64,000 bases of DNA, from the IMG/VR virus record IMGVR_UViG_3300027714_000001, positions 1 to 64,000 of that record; one strand, 5' to 3'. The stretch is from a virus. Under the pieces are notes generated by a model. The model saw only the letters and a program-made list of their open reading frames with translations. It did no database searches and had not been told where the DNA came from. Shown piece after piece: positions 27,437 to 36,143 of the stretch; the stretch's first letter is position 1, and each line of letters begins with the position of its first letter. The translations under genes and the position numbers were made by a program.

Positions 27437-30187
27437 TTATAACTCCTGTATTGGCTCTTGGTTAGGATTAAACTCTTTTGGTAATTCTACGCCTACTGTT
27501 TGCTCGCAATATTTTCTATACCACGAAATCAAAGAAATACTGTCTTTGCCTACTCCGCAACGCTTTAGAACTTGCTTTGCACGCTTTAGTCCACTAGAGT
27601 CCCTGTGTATGCCGTGTATAGACTCACCTGTCGCAAGATAGAATCTATGTCCTTTGGCGCGGAGAGCGAACATTAGAGCTTTTGGATCGGCAGCGAGTAC
27701 TTGCTCCCCGAAGTCTCTGTAGATTTTGTGGAAGAATTCTGCCTTCTCGTTAGGTTTCTCTTTGATAAATCTTTCTGCGTCTTCCCATGAAGGCTCACCC
27801 TCTATGTCATAATAAAACGTAAGCAATTGCTTAGCTTCATAAGCATCATTGTGGCGAACAAGGTTGATGTTTGATCTTGCACCTAGTATTGCGGTAACTC
27901 TTTCGATAAGATAGTTTTCTCTGTCCGTCTTGTCAATAGGGCTTAGGTAAGGAGTGTCCATAACTTGTATTTTTGCTCCTGCCTGTACTAGATAATAGTT
28001 GAATGTTGCGATATAAGTTTTATACTCGCGTTCTCTACGAGCAGCGTATGCTTTCCTAGCACCTATAGTAAATCCTTTGTCGACAGTTACGTCAGCATAG
28101 CCTGTAGAGTATACTTTCATATCTCTGAAATAGTAGTGTATTTCTTTAGGGTCCCGTTCTCGCATCATAGCTTGGTACCGCATATTAGGTGTGTGGTTCT
28201 CTGTATTAGTCAGCACAAAAACTGTGTCAAAGTAATTAAAGTCTACACCGTTAGTAATACTAGGACTACAAAATAAAGCGTCTATCTCTTGACGTCTAAG
28301 TGCTGCGGACGTATGGTTGACTATCTCGTCTACGTCTTTGTCTAGCTTAGAAGATGAATGTATAACCTTGATGTTTTTATCTGGTAACACTCTGTCAAAA
28401 GCGATTAGATACTCGTTAAGAGCTTTAGGAGAAGAATCCGAAACAAGCAAACATTTGTCTCCTATTTCTAGGTGGCCTTGTAGCGCACCCCACAGAGAGC
28501 TTTCCTTAGTATGTTTAAATACAGGTATGTTTTTTAGGTTTTGTCGCTTGTGATCTATTCTGCAAAGCTTTCTTGAACCTTCCATAAGATTAATATACTG
28601 TGCTACTGTTTCTTCGGATATGTCTCCATCACTAATGACTACTCTGTCAGTGTTTTGCAATAGCTCACTTAAAACTTCTGCTATCTGAATTTTGGTATCC
28701 TCTTTTATAATAGAGGCGAACAATAAATTATTCATTAACGAATCTGCTTCGTCGATAAACAAAAAGTCAAAAGAGTTGGTTAAGTGCTTAATCTTTAGCA
28801 ACGAGTGCAACGTACCTGACAATCGGTCTACTTCTCCAGATGCAAAGTCTAAGCAACCTGTAGGCGAGCGGAAATCTCTCGCAGGGCTGAAACGAGCTGT
28901 GTTAGACTCTACTAGTGCAGAGGTATCTGTGATTGCTAGGAACTTTCCGGGGATCTGTCCTGTTTTAAGCCAACGCTCAACATTGTAAGTTTTACCGCTA
29001 CCTAGTGTAGCTTTTAAGAATGTAACTGTATTCTTAGGAATATGCTTTTGAATGTCTAGGTATTTCTCGTGCGTGCCACTACTTATTTTATCTAGCTTTA
29101 GACCTAAGCATTCGGTAGGAAGCTCACGAACAGAACATGCTTTGATATTATTAATAGCACTTAGCTTACCTTGGCGGATGTACTCTTGAGCACTCCCAGG
29201 TCTTACACCTTCTATGATAGGAACTAATTCTTTTTCCAATTCTTTAAGTGAGTATTGACTTTGTATAGCACTGTGATATAAAGATATTACTGCGTTACGA
29301 AAACCAGAAGAATCTACTTTCCACGCACGTAAACTTTCTATCTTGTTATAGATAGTTAGGTTTTTATCTATGCCGCCTGTAATACTATCTAAGTAAAAGC
29401 TTCTTTCTTCCATAGTGGTAGCTATTGGCTTTACATAGGCAGCAGCAAACTCTGGAACTCTTGAGTTACTTCCGAAATGATAATACATTCTTTTACCTTT
29501 TAACGGGTCTACTGTACTATCTTCGAAAACAGGATATGAGGTATAGTGTGCTTGTATGTCGTGGTATAGAGCGGGGTCTATAAGATTTGTTGCAATTTCG
29601 AACTTTGCCTTGTAAGAAGAATTAATAATCGAAAATAAATTTCTAAGTTGCGCTTGCTCGATTTTGTGCGAATTTTGTAACCATAAGTGTAATTTTATAC
29701 AGTCAGTGAGTCCAGCACTAGAAGAGCCCTGAGCAATAAAGCCCATGTCGTCAGGAAAAATATTAGGGTTGCATTTATGCAAAATATTACATACATAGTG
29801 GCCGTGAGCAGCTATGTCAATATTGCTTAAATTAGGTGGGACTTTTAATTCGTCAATGTCCATACAAATAATATGGCTTTTGACGTTCTCTACTAGCTTG
29901 GCTTTACGTACAACGGTATCATTTATTTTAGCGTGCGTATATTTATGGCGAATAACTAGTGTCTTAGGGTTGTTACCTAAAGCTTCCAGAATAGGGCATA
30001 GCTCCAACAGTGTAGTTGGATTATGGAATTTGCCTAATCTAAACTTTCTAGGAAAGTTTGCAGGAGTCTTATTTAGGTTTTTATCTAAACGCTTAGTTAG
30101 CCACGTATTTTTGGCAAAAACTCTAAAATAGTTCCCGTCCTTGGAAACATCGTTGTAGTCACAAGCGTGTAATACGCTAAATGTCAT
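27437..30187 (-). CDS. Origin-binding-type SF2 helicase with primase-like N-terminus
   Basis: 916 aa. The N-terminal ~230 residues contain an acidic CMDIDELK motif and, about 45 residues on, SSSAGLTDCIKLHLWL, the layout of archaeo-eukaryotic primase-like domains. From ~390 a helicase core: Walker A LKATLGSGKTYN, motif II LFIDEADSL, motif III ISDGD, motif V PSITNGVDF and motif VI QAMMRERD. This matches the replication-origin-binding protein family known from T5 and herpesviruses (UL9). It probably opens the origin and may prime. It overlaps glyA by 4 nt. Confidence 0.75.
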   Translation of the reverse strand: MTFSVLHACDYNDVSKDGNYFRVFAKNTWLTKRLDKNLNKTPANFPRKFRLGKFHNPTTLLELCPILEALGNNPKTLVIRHKYTHAKINDTVVRKAKLVENVKSHIICMDIDELKVPPNLSNIDIAAHGHYVCNILHKCNPNIFPDDMGFIAQGSSSAGLTDCIKLHLWLQNSHKIEQAQLRNLFSIINSSYKAKFEIATNLIDPALYHDIQAHYTSYPVFEDSTVDPLKGKRMYYHFGSNSRVPEFAAAYVKPIATTMEERSFYLDSITGGIDKNLTIYNKIESLRAWKVDSSGFRNAVISLYHSAIQSQYSLKELEKELVPIIEGVRPGSAQEYIRQGKLSAINNIKACSVRELPTECLGLKLDKISSGTHEKYLDIQKHIPKNTVTFLKATLGSGKTYNVERWLKTGQIPGKFLAITDTSALVESNTARFSPARDFRSPTGCLDFASGEVDRLSGTLHSLLKIKHLTNSFDFLFIDEADSLMNNLLFASIIKEDTKIQIAEVLSELLQNTDRVVISDGDISEETVAQYINLMEGSRKLCRIDHKRQNLKNIPVFKHTKESSLWGALQGHLEIGDKCLLVSDSSPKALNEYLIAFDRVLPDKNIKVIHSSSKLDKDVDEIVNHTSAALRRQEIDALFCSPSITNGVDFNYFDTVFVLTNTENHTPNMRYQAMMRERDPKEIHYYFRDMKVYSTGYADVTVDKGFTIGARKAYAARREREYKTYIATFNYYLVQAGAKIQVMDTPYLSPIDKTDRENYLIERVTAILGARSNINLVRHNDAYEAKQLLTFYYDIEGEPSWEDAERFIKEKPNEKAEFFHKIYRDFGEQVLAADPKALMFALRAKGHRFYLATGESIHGIHRDSSGLKRAKQVLKRCGVGKDSISLISWYRKYCEQTVGVELPKEFNPNQEPIQEL

Positions 30188-31332
30188 TTATTTAGTATGT
30201 CCATTATAACGCATGCAATAAACTCGAAATCGCTGACAGTACAACCTTTTGTAGTCATTGCGGCTGTACCTATGCGGATGCCACTAGTTTCTACAAAGCT
30301 TTTCTGGTCGTTAGGTATACTGTTTTTATTTACTGTTATTGCATTGGCTTCTAGGAGGTCAGCAGCTTCTCTACCAGAATGCTTAGTATTACTAAGGTCT
30401 AGTAAGATAATATGGCTGTCTGTGCCGTCAGTTTGCACTTTGTATCCGTTAGCCATAAATTGATGAGCCATAGCTTTAGCATTTAATACTACCTGATTAG
30501 CGTACTTCTCAAAGTCAGGGTTTAACGCTTCTGTAAAGCATTGAGCTTTAGCAGCTATTGTGTGCATTAGTGGTCCGCCTTGTGTGCCTGGAAATATAGC
30601 ACTGTTTATGGCTTTAGAATATTTCTCGTCATTCCACAAAATTATTCCGCCTCTAGGCCCACGCAAAGTTTTATGCGTAGTAGATGTAATAACATCTGCG
30701 TATCCTACAGGGCTATCATACACTTTACCTGCAATTAGTCCAGAGTAATGAGACATGTCGGCAACTAAGATAGCACCTACTTCGAAAGCAATTTGCTTAA
30801 ACGCAGACCAATCTATTGTTCTAGGATATGCACTAGCACCTGCAACAATTACTTTTGGCTTATGCTTCAAAGCAGCACTGTATACATCTAGCATGTCTAT
30901 ACGTCCAGACTCCTCATCTACTCCGTAAGTAGCACAATCGTACGTTTTACCTGACATATTAACAGGACTTCCATGCGATAAATGCCCACCTGCGGATAAA
31001 CTCATACCTAAGAGTTTATCACCTGGCTTCATAAAAGCTTGGTATACTGCGGAGTTTGCATTCGCTCCAGAATGGGGTTGAACATTAGCATAGTTACAAT
31101 TAAATAGCTTACATGCTAACTCTTGTGCGTATGTTTCTATAGCGTCCATGTTTTCACAACCGTTGTAATAACGTTTGCTTGGGTAGCCTTCTGCGTATTT
31201 GTTTGTAAATACACTACCTGATAGTTTTCGTACAGCCTTACTTGCAAAATTCTCACTAGCTATAAGCTCTATTGAAGAATCTTGTCTGTCTTTCTCTAAT
31301 TTTAATATTGTTTTAATGTATGGATGTATCAT
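30184..31332 (-). CDS. glyA: Serine hydroxymethyltransferase
   Basis: 382 aa PLP enzyme converting serine and tetrahydrofolate to glycine and 5,10-methylene-THF. Seen: ELIASENFAS, the TNKYAEGYPSKRYY substrate region, ADMSHYSGLIAG, the PLP lysine in TTHKTLRGPRGG and GTQGGPL. About 35 residues shorter than E. coli GlyA (417 aa), mostly at the C-terminus. With thyA and DHFR on the other strand the phage encodes all three steps of the thymidylate cycle. Transcribed after a ~620-nt non-coding leader. Confidence 0.95.
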   Translation of the reverse strand: MIHPYIKTILKLEKDRQDSSIELIASENFASKAVRKLSGSVFTNKYAEGYPSKRYYNGCENMDAIETYAQELACKLFNCNYANVQPHSGANANSAVYQAFMKPGDKLLGMSLSAGGHLSHGSPVNMSGKTYDCATYGVDEESGRIDMLDVYSAALKHKPKVIVAGASAYPRTIDWSAFKQIAFEVGAILVADMSHYSGLIAGKVYDSPVGYADVITSTTHKTLRGPRGGIILWNDEKYSKAINSAIFPGTQGGPLMHTIAAKAQCFTEALNPDFEKYANQVVLNAKAMAHQFMANGYKVQTDGTDSHIILLDLSNTKHSGREAADLLEANAITVNKNSIPNDQKSFVETSGIRIGTAAMTTKGCTVSDFEFIACVIMDILNK

Positions 31333-31963
31333 TGTCTGCCTTTTTAAGTATGTTATTGTATCTTAATAAATTCTTTCTCTTAAGAACTACTTTTGCCACT
31401 AATGGGCAATTTCACATCGGTATAGTTGTTAGTATCACATACAGTATCTCGTACGTCACTAACCCTAACCCCGCAGGTTACTGTGTCAAACAGGGGATAT
31501 TTATTAAGTAGTTAAAGTTTATACCTACAGTGTAAAACATTTTTATTTTAGCTATAATAGCAATTTTGTATTCTTTACCCTCAGCCCCAAGCCAGTGTAC
31601 CCTGTCTAAAAAATTTATACGACGCAGTTCTCAGTCCATATAAAGCGATTTTTGGGATCGACCGTGCCTTCAAAGTACTTGCGTACCAACCTCCTGTCAT
31701 ATCCTCCGTTACAGAAGACAACCGATTAGTGCCCCACTAGCGGGCATTAGGTTTCTATAGTAATTTAGTAGTCGGGGATCAATCCTGTACCGTTTCCTAT
31801 AGGGTGAATTTGCTAATTCACGGGGTGTTACAGTTGTGGCCTACTCTACGTATTTATCCCACATACCGAAAAAGGTTGATATGTAGTTATACTGGATTTG
31901 CGCTCACGAAAATATAGTTAAAAAATGAATTACAAGATATTAATAATCTCGAACTAAGGACAT
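31333..31963 (-). ncRNA. Structured non-coding leader or RNA upstream of glyA
   Basis: About 630 nt downstream of a strong minus-strand promoter contain no reading frame over 60 codons and have higher GC than the flanks. Visible stems: GTGAATT/AATTCAC (31804-31821), TGCCC/GGGCA (31732-31747) and GGAT/ATCC (31776-31785). It does not fit a tRNA. It could be a long 5' leader of glyA or a separate RNA. Confidence 0.45.
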
Positions 31964-31992
31964 ATTATACTTTATATGGTTGTTTTTGTCAA
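31964..31992 (-). promoter_or_regulatory. Promoter of the glyA leader RNA
   Basis: Minus strand TTGACA (31992-31987), 17 nt, TATAAT (31969-31964). It lies just past the stop of the kinase gene. Confidence 0.88.
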
Positions 31993-32001
31993 GATGTTTT
32001 T

Positions 32002-32592
32002 TTATTTTTTGGAACTGCAACCCGCTTTTTTGACTATACTAATATACAAGAGTATATCTTCAATAGCTTGTTCAACGGTAAAGTTATTGAATACATCAGC
32101 AGTTTTAATGCCGTCAATCTGTATGTAATCTCTGGAGTCTAGCATAAAGTTAGTCTCTCCACGATGCAGGTGCAATATAATAATGTTTTCTTTACCGAAT
32201 CTATTAGCAAGTACATTTACTTCGTCAGGAAAGCCTCCGTCACTGTATACACAATCTTTATTACTATGTATGTGTCTAGCACAGTCTACGGAAGAAAGCT
32301 GCCCAAAGTAGTCTTTACCAAAATGGGGCTTACACATAACCTCTGATATGTGTATAAGAAAACCTCTAGGACTAAATCCTAATAGTGCTTTATTGGGTAT
32401 TTCTTTTATAGACCTGTCATTGTATATTGTAAAGTACTGATCTCTAGTTAATCCTGTCATAGCTAAAGCTATATTATGTAGTGCTGTTTTAAACTCTAAA
32501 TGAGCACCCCCCAATTCTTTAACCAGCTTTAGGGCTAAAGTATCTTTACCAGACCCTGGAGGCCCGTTTAGTATGATTATTTTATTTTTCAT
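32002..32592 (-). CDS. Deoxynucleoside monophosphate kinase (T5 dmp-like)
   Basis: 196 aa P-loop kinase: LNGPPGSGKDTLALKL at the N-terminus with Asp after GK, SIKEIPNKAL and the LHRGE region near the end. Phosphorylates dNMPs to dNDPs, linking thymidylate synthesis to dNTPs. Size is close to T5 dNMP kinase (about 250 aa) but shorter. Overlaps the upstream gene by 11 nt. Confidence 0.85.
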   Translation of the reverse strand: MKNKIIILNGPPGSGKDTLALKLVKELGGAHLEFKTALHNIALAMTGLTRDQYFTIYNDRSIKEIPNKALLGFSPRGFLIHISEVMCKPHFGKDYFGQLSSVDCARHIHSNKDCVYSDGGFPDEVNVLANRFGKENIIILHLHRGETNFMLDSRDYIQIDGIKTADVFNNFTVEQAIEDILLYISIVKKAGCSSKK

Positions 32593-32791
32593 TTAATAGT
32601 CTCTTTTCTAGTGCAAGGTTCTCTAGATCTGAAAGCTTTAACATTCTGACTCGTATTTCTAATTGGTCTTGTAGTTCTTGGTTTTGCTCTTTAAGTGCTA
32701 AAATGTCTTCCCATAAATTATATATAACTTCATCCGTATCTGCCAATAGTTTAACATATTGTAATGTTTTTTCATCTGAGTATAGATTCAT
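32582..32791 (-). CDS. Hypothetical coiled-coil protein, 69 aa
   Basis: MNLYSDEKTLQYVKLLADTD followed by a coiled coil (LALKEQNQELQDQLEIRVRML). Start ATG 32791 is chosen because AGGAAA lies upstream and the promoter at 32823-32851 excludes earlier starts. Function unknown; precedes the kinase gene. Confidence 0.65.
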   Translation of the reverse strand: MNLYSDEKTLQYVKLLADTDEVIYNLWEDILALKEQNQELQDQLEIRVRMLKLSDLENLALEKRLLNEK

Positions 32792-32822
32792 AAAAATTTC
32801 CTGTTTGTGATTAATTAAACAT

Positions 32823-32851
32823 AGTATACTAAAAAACATACTATATGTCAA
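32823..32851 (-). promoter_or_regulatory. Promoter for 32791 / kinase genes
   Basis: Minus strand TTGACA (32851-32846), 17 nt, TATACT (32828-32823). Confidence 0.82.
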
Positions 32852-32906
32852 CATGTTTTTATACTTATTTAGTCGGTATCACCTACCTAATAAATTAAAA
32901 CCGAGC

Positions 32907-32935
32907 TTGACAAAAGGCGAAAAATAAGATACAGT
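32907..32935 (+). promoter_or_regulatory. Promoter of the phoH operon
   Basis: TTGACA (32907-32912), 17 nt, TACAGT (32930-32935), then AGAGGAGG ribosome site. It is divergent from the minus-strand operons and opens the plus-strand early block. Confidence 0.8.
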
Positions 32936-32958
32936 ATATAACTAGAGGAGGAATACTT

Positions 32959-33084
32959 ATGAATGAAATTGTACATGCACTAAACAGAGACTACGGTGGA
33001 GACTGGTTCTATAATATAGAAACTAAACTGTACGAAGACTTTGAGTCCGATAACATCTTTATGCCCGAAGATGTATCCTTGTAG
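32959..33084 (+). CDS. 41-aa microprotein before phoH
   Basis: MNEIVHALNRDYGGDW ... EDVSL, acidic. A strong AGAGGAGG site precedes ATG 32959. Unknown; first frame of the phoH transcript. Confidence 0.6.
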   Translation: MNEIVHALNRDYGGDWFYNIETKLYEDFESDNIFMPEDVSL

Positions 33085-33134
33085 CACGGAAAGCTACTTA
33101 CTATAATTAATCTACCAGCAAGGAATACCCATAC

Positions 33135-33830
33135 ATGAGCAGTAAACGCGAAAAACCTACTATTAAAAGAAAGTCAACTCCGTTCTGGGACAAAGCCCCA
33201 ATTAAGCCAAAAAATGCAAAACAGAAGTCTTATATAAACGCAATAAGAAATCACTGGATTACACTAGGCACAGGCTACCCTGGTACAGGTAAAAGCTACA
33301 TAGCAGCAGCACTAGCGGCAGAAATGTTAGAAGATCCTAGATGCCCAATAGAACGCATAGTTATATGTCGTCCTAATGAGGGCGTTGGGAAGTCAATAGG
33401 TATGTTAAAAGGTGGATTAAACGAAAAAATGATCCCATGGTGTGCCCCTATACTTGACGTATTAAAAGACAAGCTAGGAGAGTCCACAGTAGAGTATTTC
33501 TTAGAAAGAGAAAAAATAGAGCTTTTACCTTTAGAGTATGCACGCGGTAAAAGTTACGACAACACATTCATTATACTAGATGAAGCACAAAACGTAGACA
33601 AAGAGTCGTTAAAATGTCTTATGTTACGTATGGGCAGAGATTCTAAGCTAGTTATTGATGGAGATGTAGGACAGTGTGACATTGGAGAAGCTTCAGGACT
33701 AGCTCAGTTAATACAGCTAACAGCAGACTATGAAACTCCAATAGCCCACGTAGACTTTGACATTGAAGATATTGTACGAAGTGATATGTGTAAGTTTTTA
33801 GTCGGACTATTTGTAGTGGCTAATTTCTAA
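33135..33830 (+). CDS. phoH: PhoH-like ATPase
   Basis: 231 aa. Walker A GTGYPGTGKSYIAAA, Walker B NTFIILDEAQN, and ending with the DIVRSDMCKFLV region typical of phage PhoH. Predicted ATP-dependent RNA/DNA-binding enzyme; phage PhoH role is not settled. Own promoter and a terminator directly after it. Confidence 0.93.
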   Translation: MSSKREKPTIKRKSTPFWDKAPIKPKNAKQKSYINAIRNHWITLGTGYPGTGKSYIAAALAAEMLEDPRCPIERIVICRPNEGVGKSIGMLKGGLNEKMIPWCAPILDVLKDKLGESTVEYFLEREKIELLPLEYARGKSYDNTFIILDEAQNVDKESLKCLMLRMGRDSKLVIDGDVGQCDIGEASGLAQLIQLTADYETPIAHVDFDIEDIVRSDMCKFLVGLFVVANF

Positions 33831-33837
33831 ATCAATC

Positions 33838-33861
33838 GCCCCGACTATGTTGGGGCTTTTT
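33838..33861 (+). terminator. Intrinsic terminator after phoH
   Basis: 8-bp stem GCCCCGAC / GTTGGGGC (one G-U pair), 3-nt loop, then TTTTT. Confidence 0.92.
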
Positions 33862-33876
33862 AATCTAAAAAACAAA

Positions 33877-33905
33877 TAGACAAATTAGCAAAATACTTAT
33901 ATACT
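33877..33905 (+). promoter_or_regulatory. Promoter of the nrdA-nrdB-DHFR-thyA operon
   Basis: TAGACA (33877-33882), 17 nt, TATACT (33900-33905), ATG 33937 follows. Confidence 0.75.
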
Positions 33906-33936
33906 GTATTTTGAGTCAACATATAGGTAATAATAA

Positions 33937-36111
33937 ATGCAAGTAAAGAAAAGAAATGGCAATATTGAGAAATTTGACCCAAATAAAAGCAGACAGTGGG
34001 TTATGTGGTCAGTTGAGGGGTTAAAAGACAGAATAAAAATGGAATACGCAATCCTAGAAGAAACTTTTAACAGATTACCTGAGATTGTTACTACAGAAGA
34101 AATACATCAAACTATAATTAATGTGTGTCTTGATAAAGAAGATATACTATATAGTAGAGTTGCTGCTAAGCTAGAATTAGCTAGCATATACAAAGCTCAA
34201 GAACACAAACTAGGGCTATATAAGCCGTACAATGCAAGCTTCACTGACATTATGGAAAGGATGGAGACTAAAGGATTGTGGGCAGGCGCGTGGCTAAACG
34301 ATGAAGACCTTGTAGAAAAAGAAGACTTAATCAATGAGTGGTTTATAGAGCTAGAGGCACACGCATTAGAGTTTTGTACTATCAAGCAGTGGTCAGATAA
34401 GTATTCTATAAAAATAAAAGGCGAAGCAGTAGAGACACCAGCAGCAGGATGCTTAGCAATAGCTATTGCTTATCATGGAGTTACTGATTTAGCTTTCGGA
34501 GTTGCACAAGATTTAATAACATACAAACTAAACCTACCAACACCAGCATTAAACGGTTGTAGAAACGGTGACTTTAACAGTATCTCATGTTGTATCATAG
34601 AGGCAGGTGACACTGTAGAAAGTATTGACACAGCAGAAGCAATTGCAAGTGCTATGACAGCAAAGAAAGCAGGTATAGGTATTACACTAGATACTAGGTC
34701 TAAAGGTGACCCTGTAAAGAACGGAGCAGTTACTCACTTAGGTAAGCACCCTCTATATAAATCTATTGAGTCTAGCGTTAAAAAATATACACAGCTAACT
34801 CGTGGGGGTTCTGCTACTATGACGTTCAAGGCTATAGACCCAGAAATTATGAAAATGCTGCTTTGGAAAACACAAAGAATTGACTTAGCACAGCGCGTAG
34901 ACAAAATGGACTACAGCTTTGCATATAATGATTTCTTCGTAGAAAGCGTACTTAACAATGATGACTGGTACTTATTCAGCAAGCATTTCGCACCACAAGT
35001 ACATGACAACTTCCATTCACCAAATTACGAAGAATACGTAAAAGAAGCTTTAAACAACAACACCCCACACACTAAAGTAAAGGCTATAGACCTACTAAAA
35101 GAGTTCCTGACAAGCAGATGGGAAACAGGTAGACTTTACTGCATTAACGTGACAAGAACAAACGAACACACGCCCTTTATAGATACTATCGTACAATCTA
35201 ATCTTTGTTTAGAGATAGCTCTACCAACTAAGCCTTACATAGACTTAGATGATTTCAGAGCAGAGAACTCAATCGGAGAGACAGCATTCTGTACTATCGC
35301 AGCATTAAACGTAGCAAATATATCCTTCGAGGAATACCCAGCAGTAGCAGAAAGAGCATTACGTACAGTAACCAAAATGATGGAAAAAGCTCCTTGTCTA
35401 ACTAAAGGGCTAAAGAATTTACTACTATCAAGACGCTCAGTAGGTATAGGTATTACAGGTCTGGCTTCTTTAGTTTATAAGAACGGCCTAGACTACGATG
35501 AATCAAAAGAATCAATAAACTTTATAGAAGAAGCAGCAGAACTACATTATCATTCACTACTAACAGCTAGTCAAAAAATGTCAAAAGAAACAGGTATCGA
35601 AGTAAAAGGTATCAAAACTGACTGGCTACCAATAGATACAAAGAAAGGAGACAAAGAACCAGTATTTGATTGGGAAAAGCTTAGAGGTATTCCTAGAATG
35701 CACAGTGTACTAGTAGCTAACATGCCTACTGAGTCTAGCGCAGTATTTAGCAATGCTACAAACGGAGTATATCCTAGCAGAAGTAGAGTAATATACAAGA
35801 AGGCAAGAAAAGGTAAAGTACAATTTATAAGTCAGCATTTTACACCTGACAAGCTAAGTGCTTGGGATGTAAACATGGTACCTTACTACGGAGTAATCCA
35901 AAACTTTGCAGACCAATCAACCTCTGCCGACTACTACACGGATTTTACTAAGTATCCGAATAAAAAAGTACCAATGAAAGAACTAATTAGATGGTTTGTG
36001 AAACAGTGGAAAGCAGGCAGCAAAACCTGTTACTACCAGAACTTCCTAGATACTAGAGGGGAAGAAGTTGAACAAGAGGATTCGTGTGAAGGCGGATCTT
36101 GCAAACTTTAA
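33937..36111 (+). CDS. nrdA: Ribonucleotide reductase class I, large subunit
   Basis: 724 aa. Reduces ribonucleoside diphosphates to dNDPs with NrdB. Visible: N-terminal ATP cone (KKRNGNIEKFDPNK), PTPALNGCRNGDFNSISCC with active-site Cys, NLCLEIALPT (NxCxE), NATNGVYPSRSR, and the C-terminal redox tail EDSCEGGSCKL. Full length. Followed after 32 nt by a NrdB that carries its own glutaredoxin. Confidence 0.96.
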   Translation: MQVKKRNGNIEKFDPNKSRQWVMWSVEGLKDRIKMEYAILEETFNRLPEIVTTEEIHQTIINVCLDKEDILYSRVAAKLELASIYKAQEHKLGLYKPYNASFTDIMERMETKGLWAGAWLNDEDLVEKEDLINEWFIELEAHALEFCTIKQWSDKYSIKIKGEAVETPAAGCLAIAIAYHGVTDLAFGVAQDLITYKLNLPTPALNGCRNGDFNSISCCIIEAGDTVESIDTAEAIASAMTAKKAGIGITLDTRSKGDPVKNGAVTHLGKHPLYKSIESSVKKYTQLTRGGSATMTFKAIDPEIMKMLLWKTQRIDLAQRVDKMDYSFAYNDFFVESVLNNDDWYLFSKHFAPQVHDNFHSPNYEEYVKEALNNNTPHTKVKAIDLLKEFLTSRWETGRLYCINVTRTNEHTPFIDTIVQSNLCLEIALPTKPYIDLDDFRAENSIGETAFCTIAALNVANISFEEYPAVAERALRTVTKMMEKAPCLTKGLKNLLLSRRSVGIGITGLASLVYKNGLDYDESKESINFIEEAAELHYHSLLTASQKMSKETGIEVKGIKTDWLPIDTKKGDKEPVFDWEKLRGIPRMHSVLVANMPTESSAVFSNATNGVYPSRSRVIYKKARKGKVQFISQHFTPDKLSAWDVNMVPYYGVIQNFADQSTSADYYTDFTKYPNKKVPMKELIRWFVKQWKAGSKTCYYQNFLDTRGEEVEQEDSCEGGSCKL

Positions 36112-36143
36112 AAAACAAATTAAATATTATAAAGGAAAAATGA

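Noticed and set aside
9252-32791. T4-like classification based on SbcCD, UvsW-like helicase and gp32-like SSB
   Set aside because: Family A polymerase, split NAD ligase, D5-like protein and gene order fit T5-like phages better.
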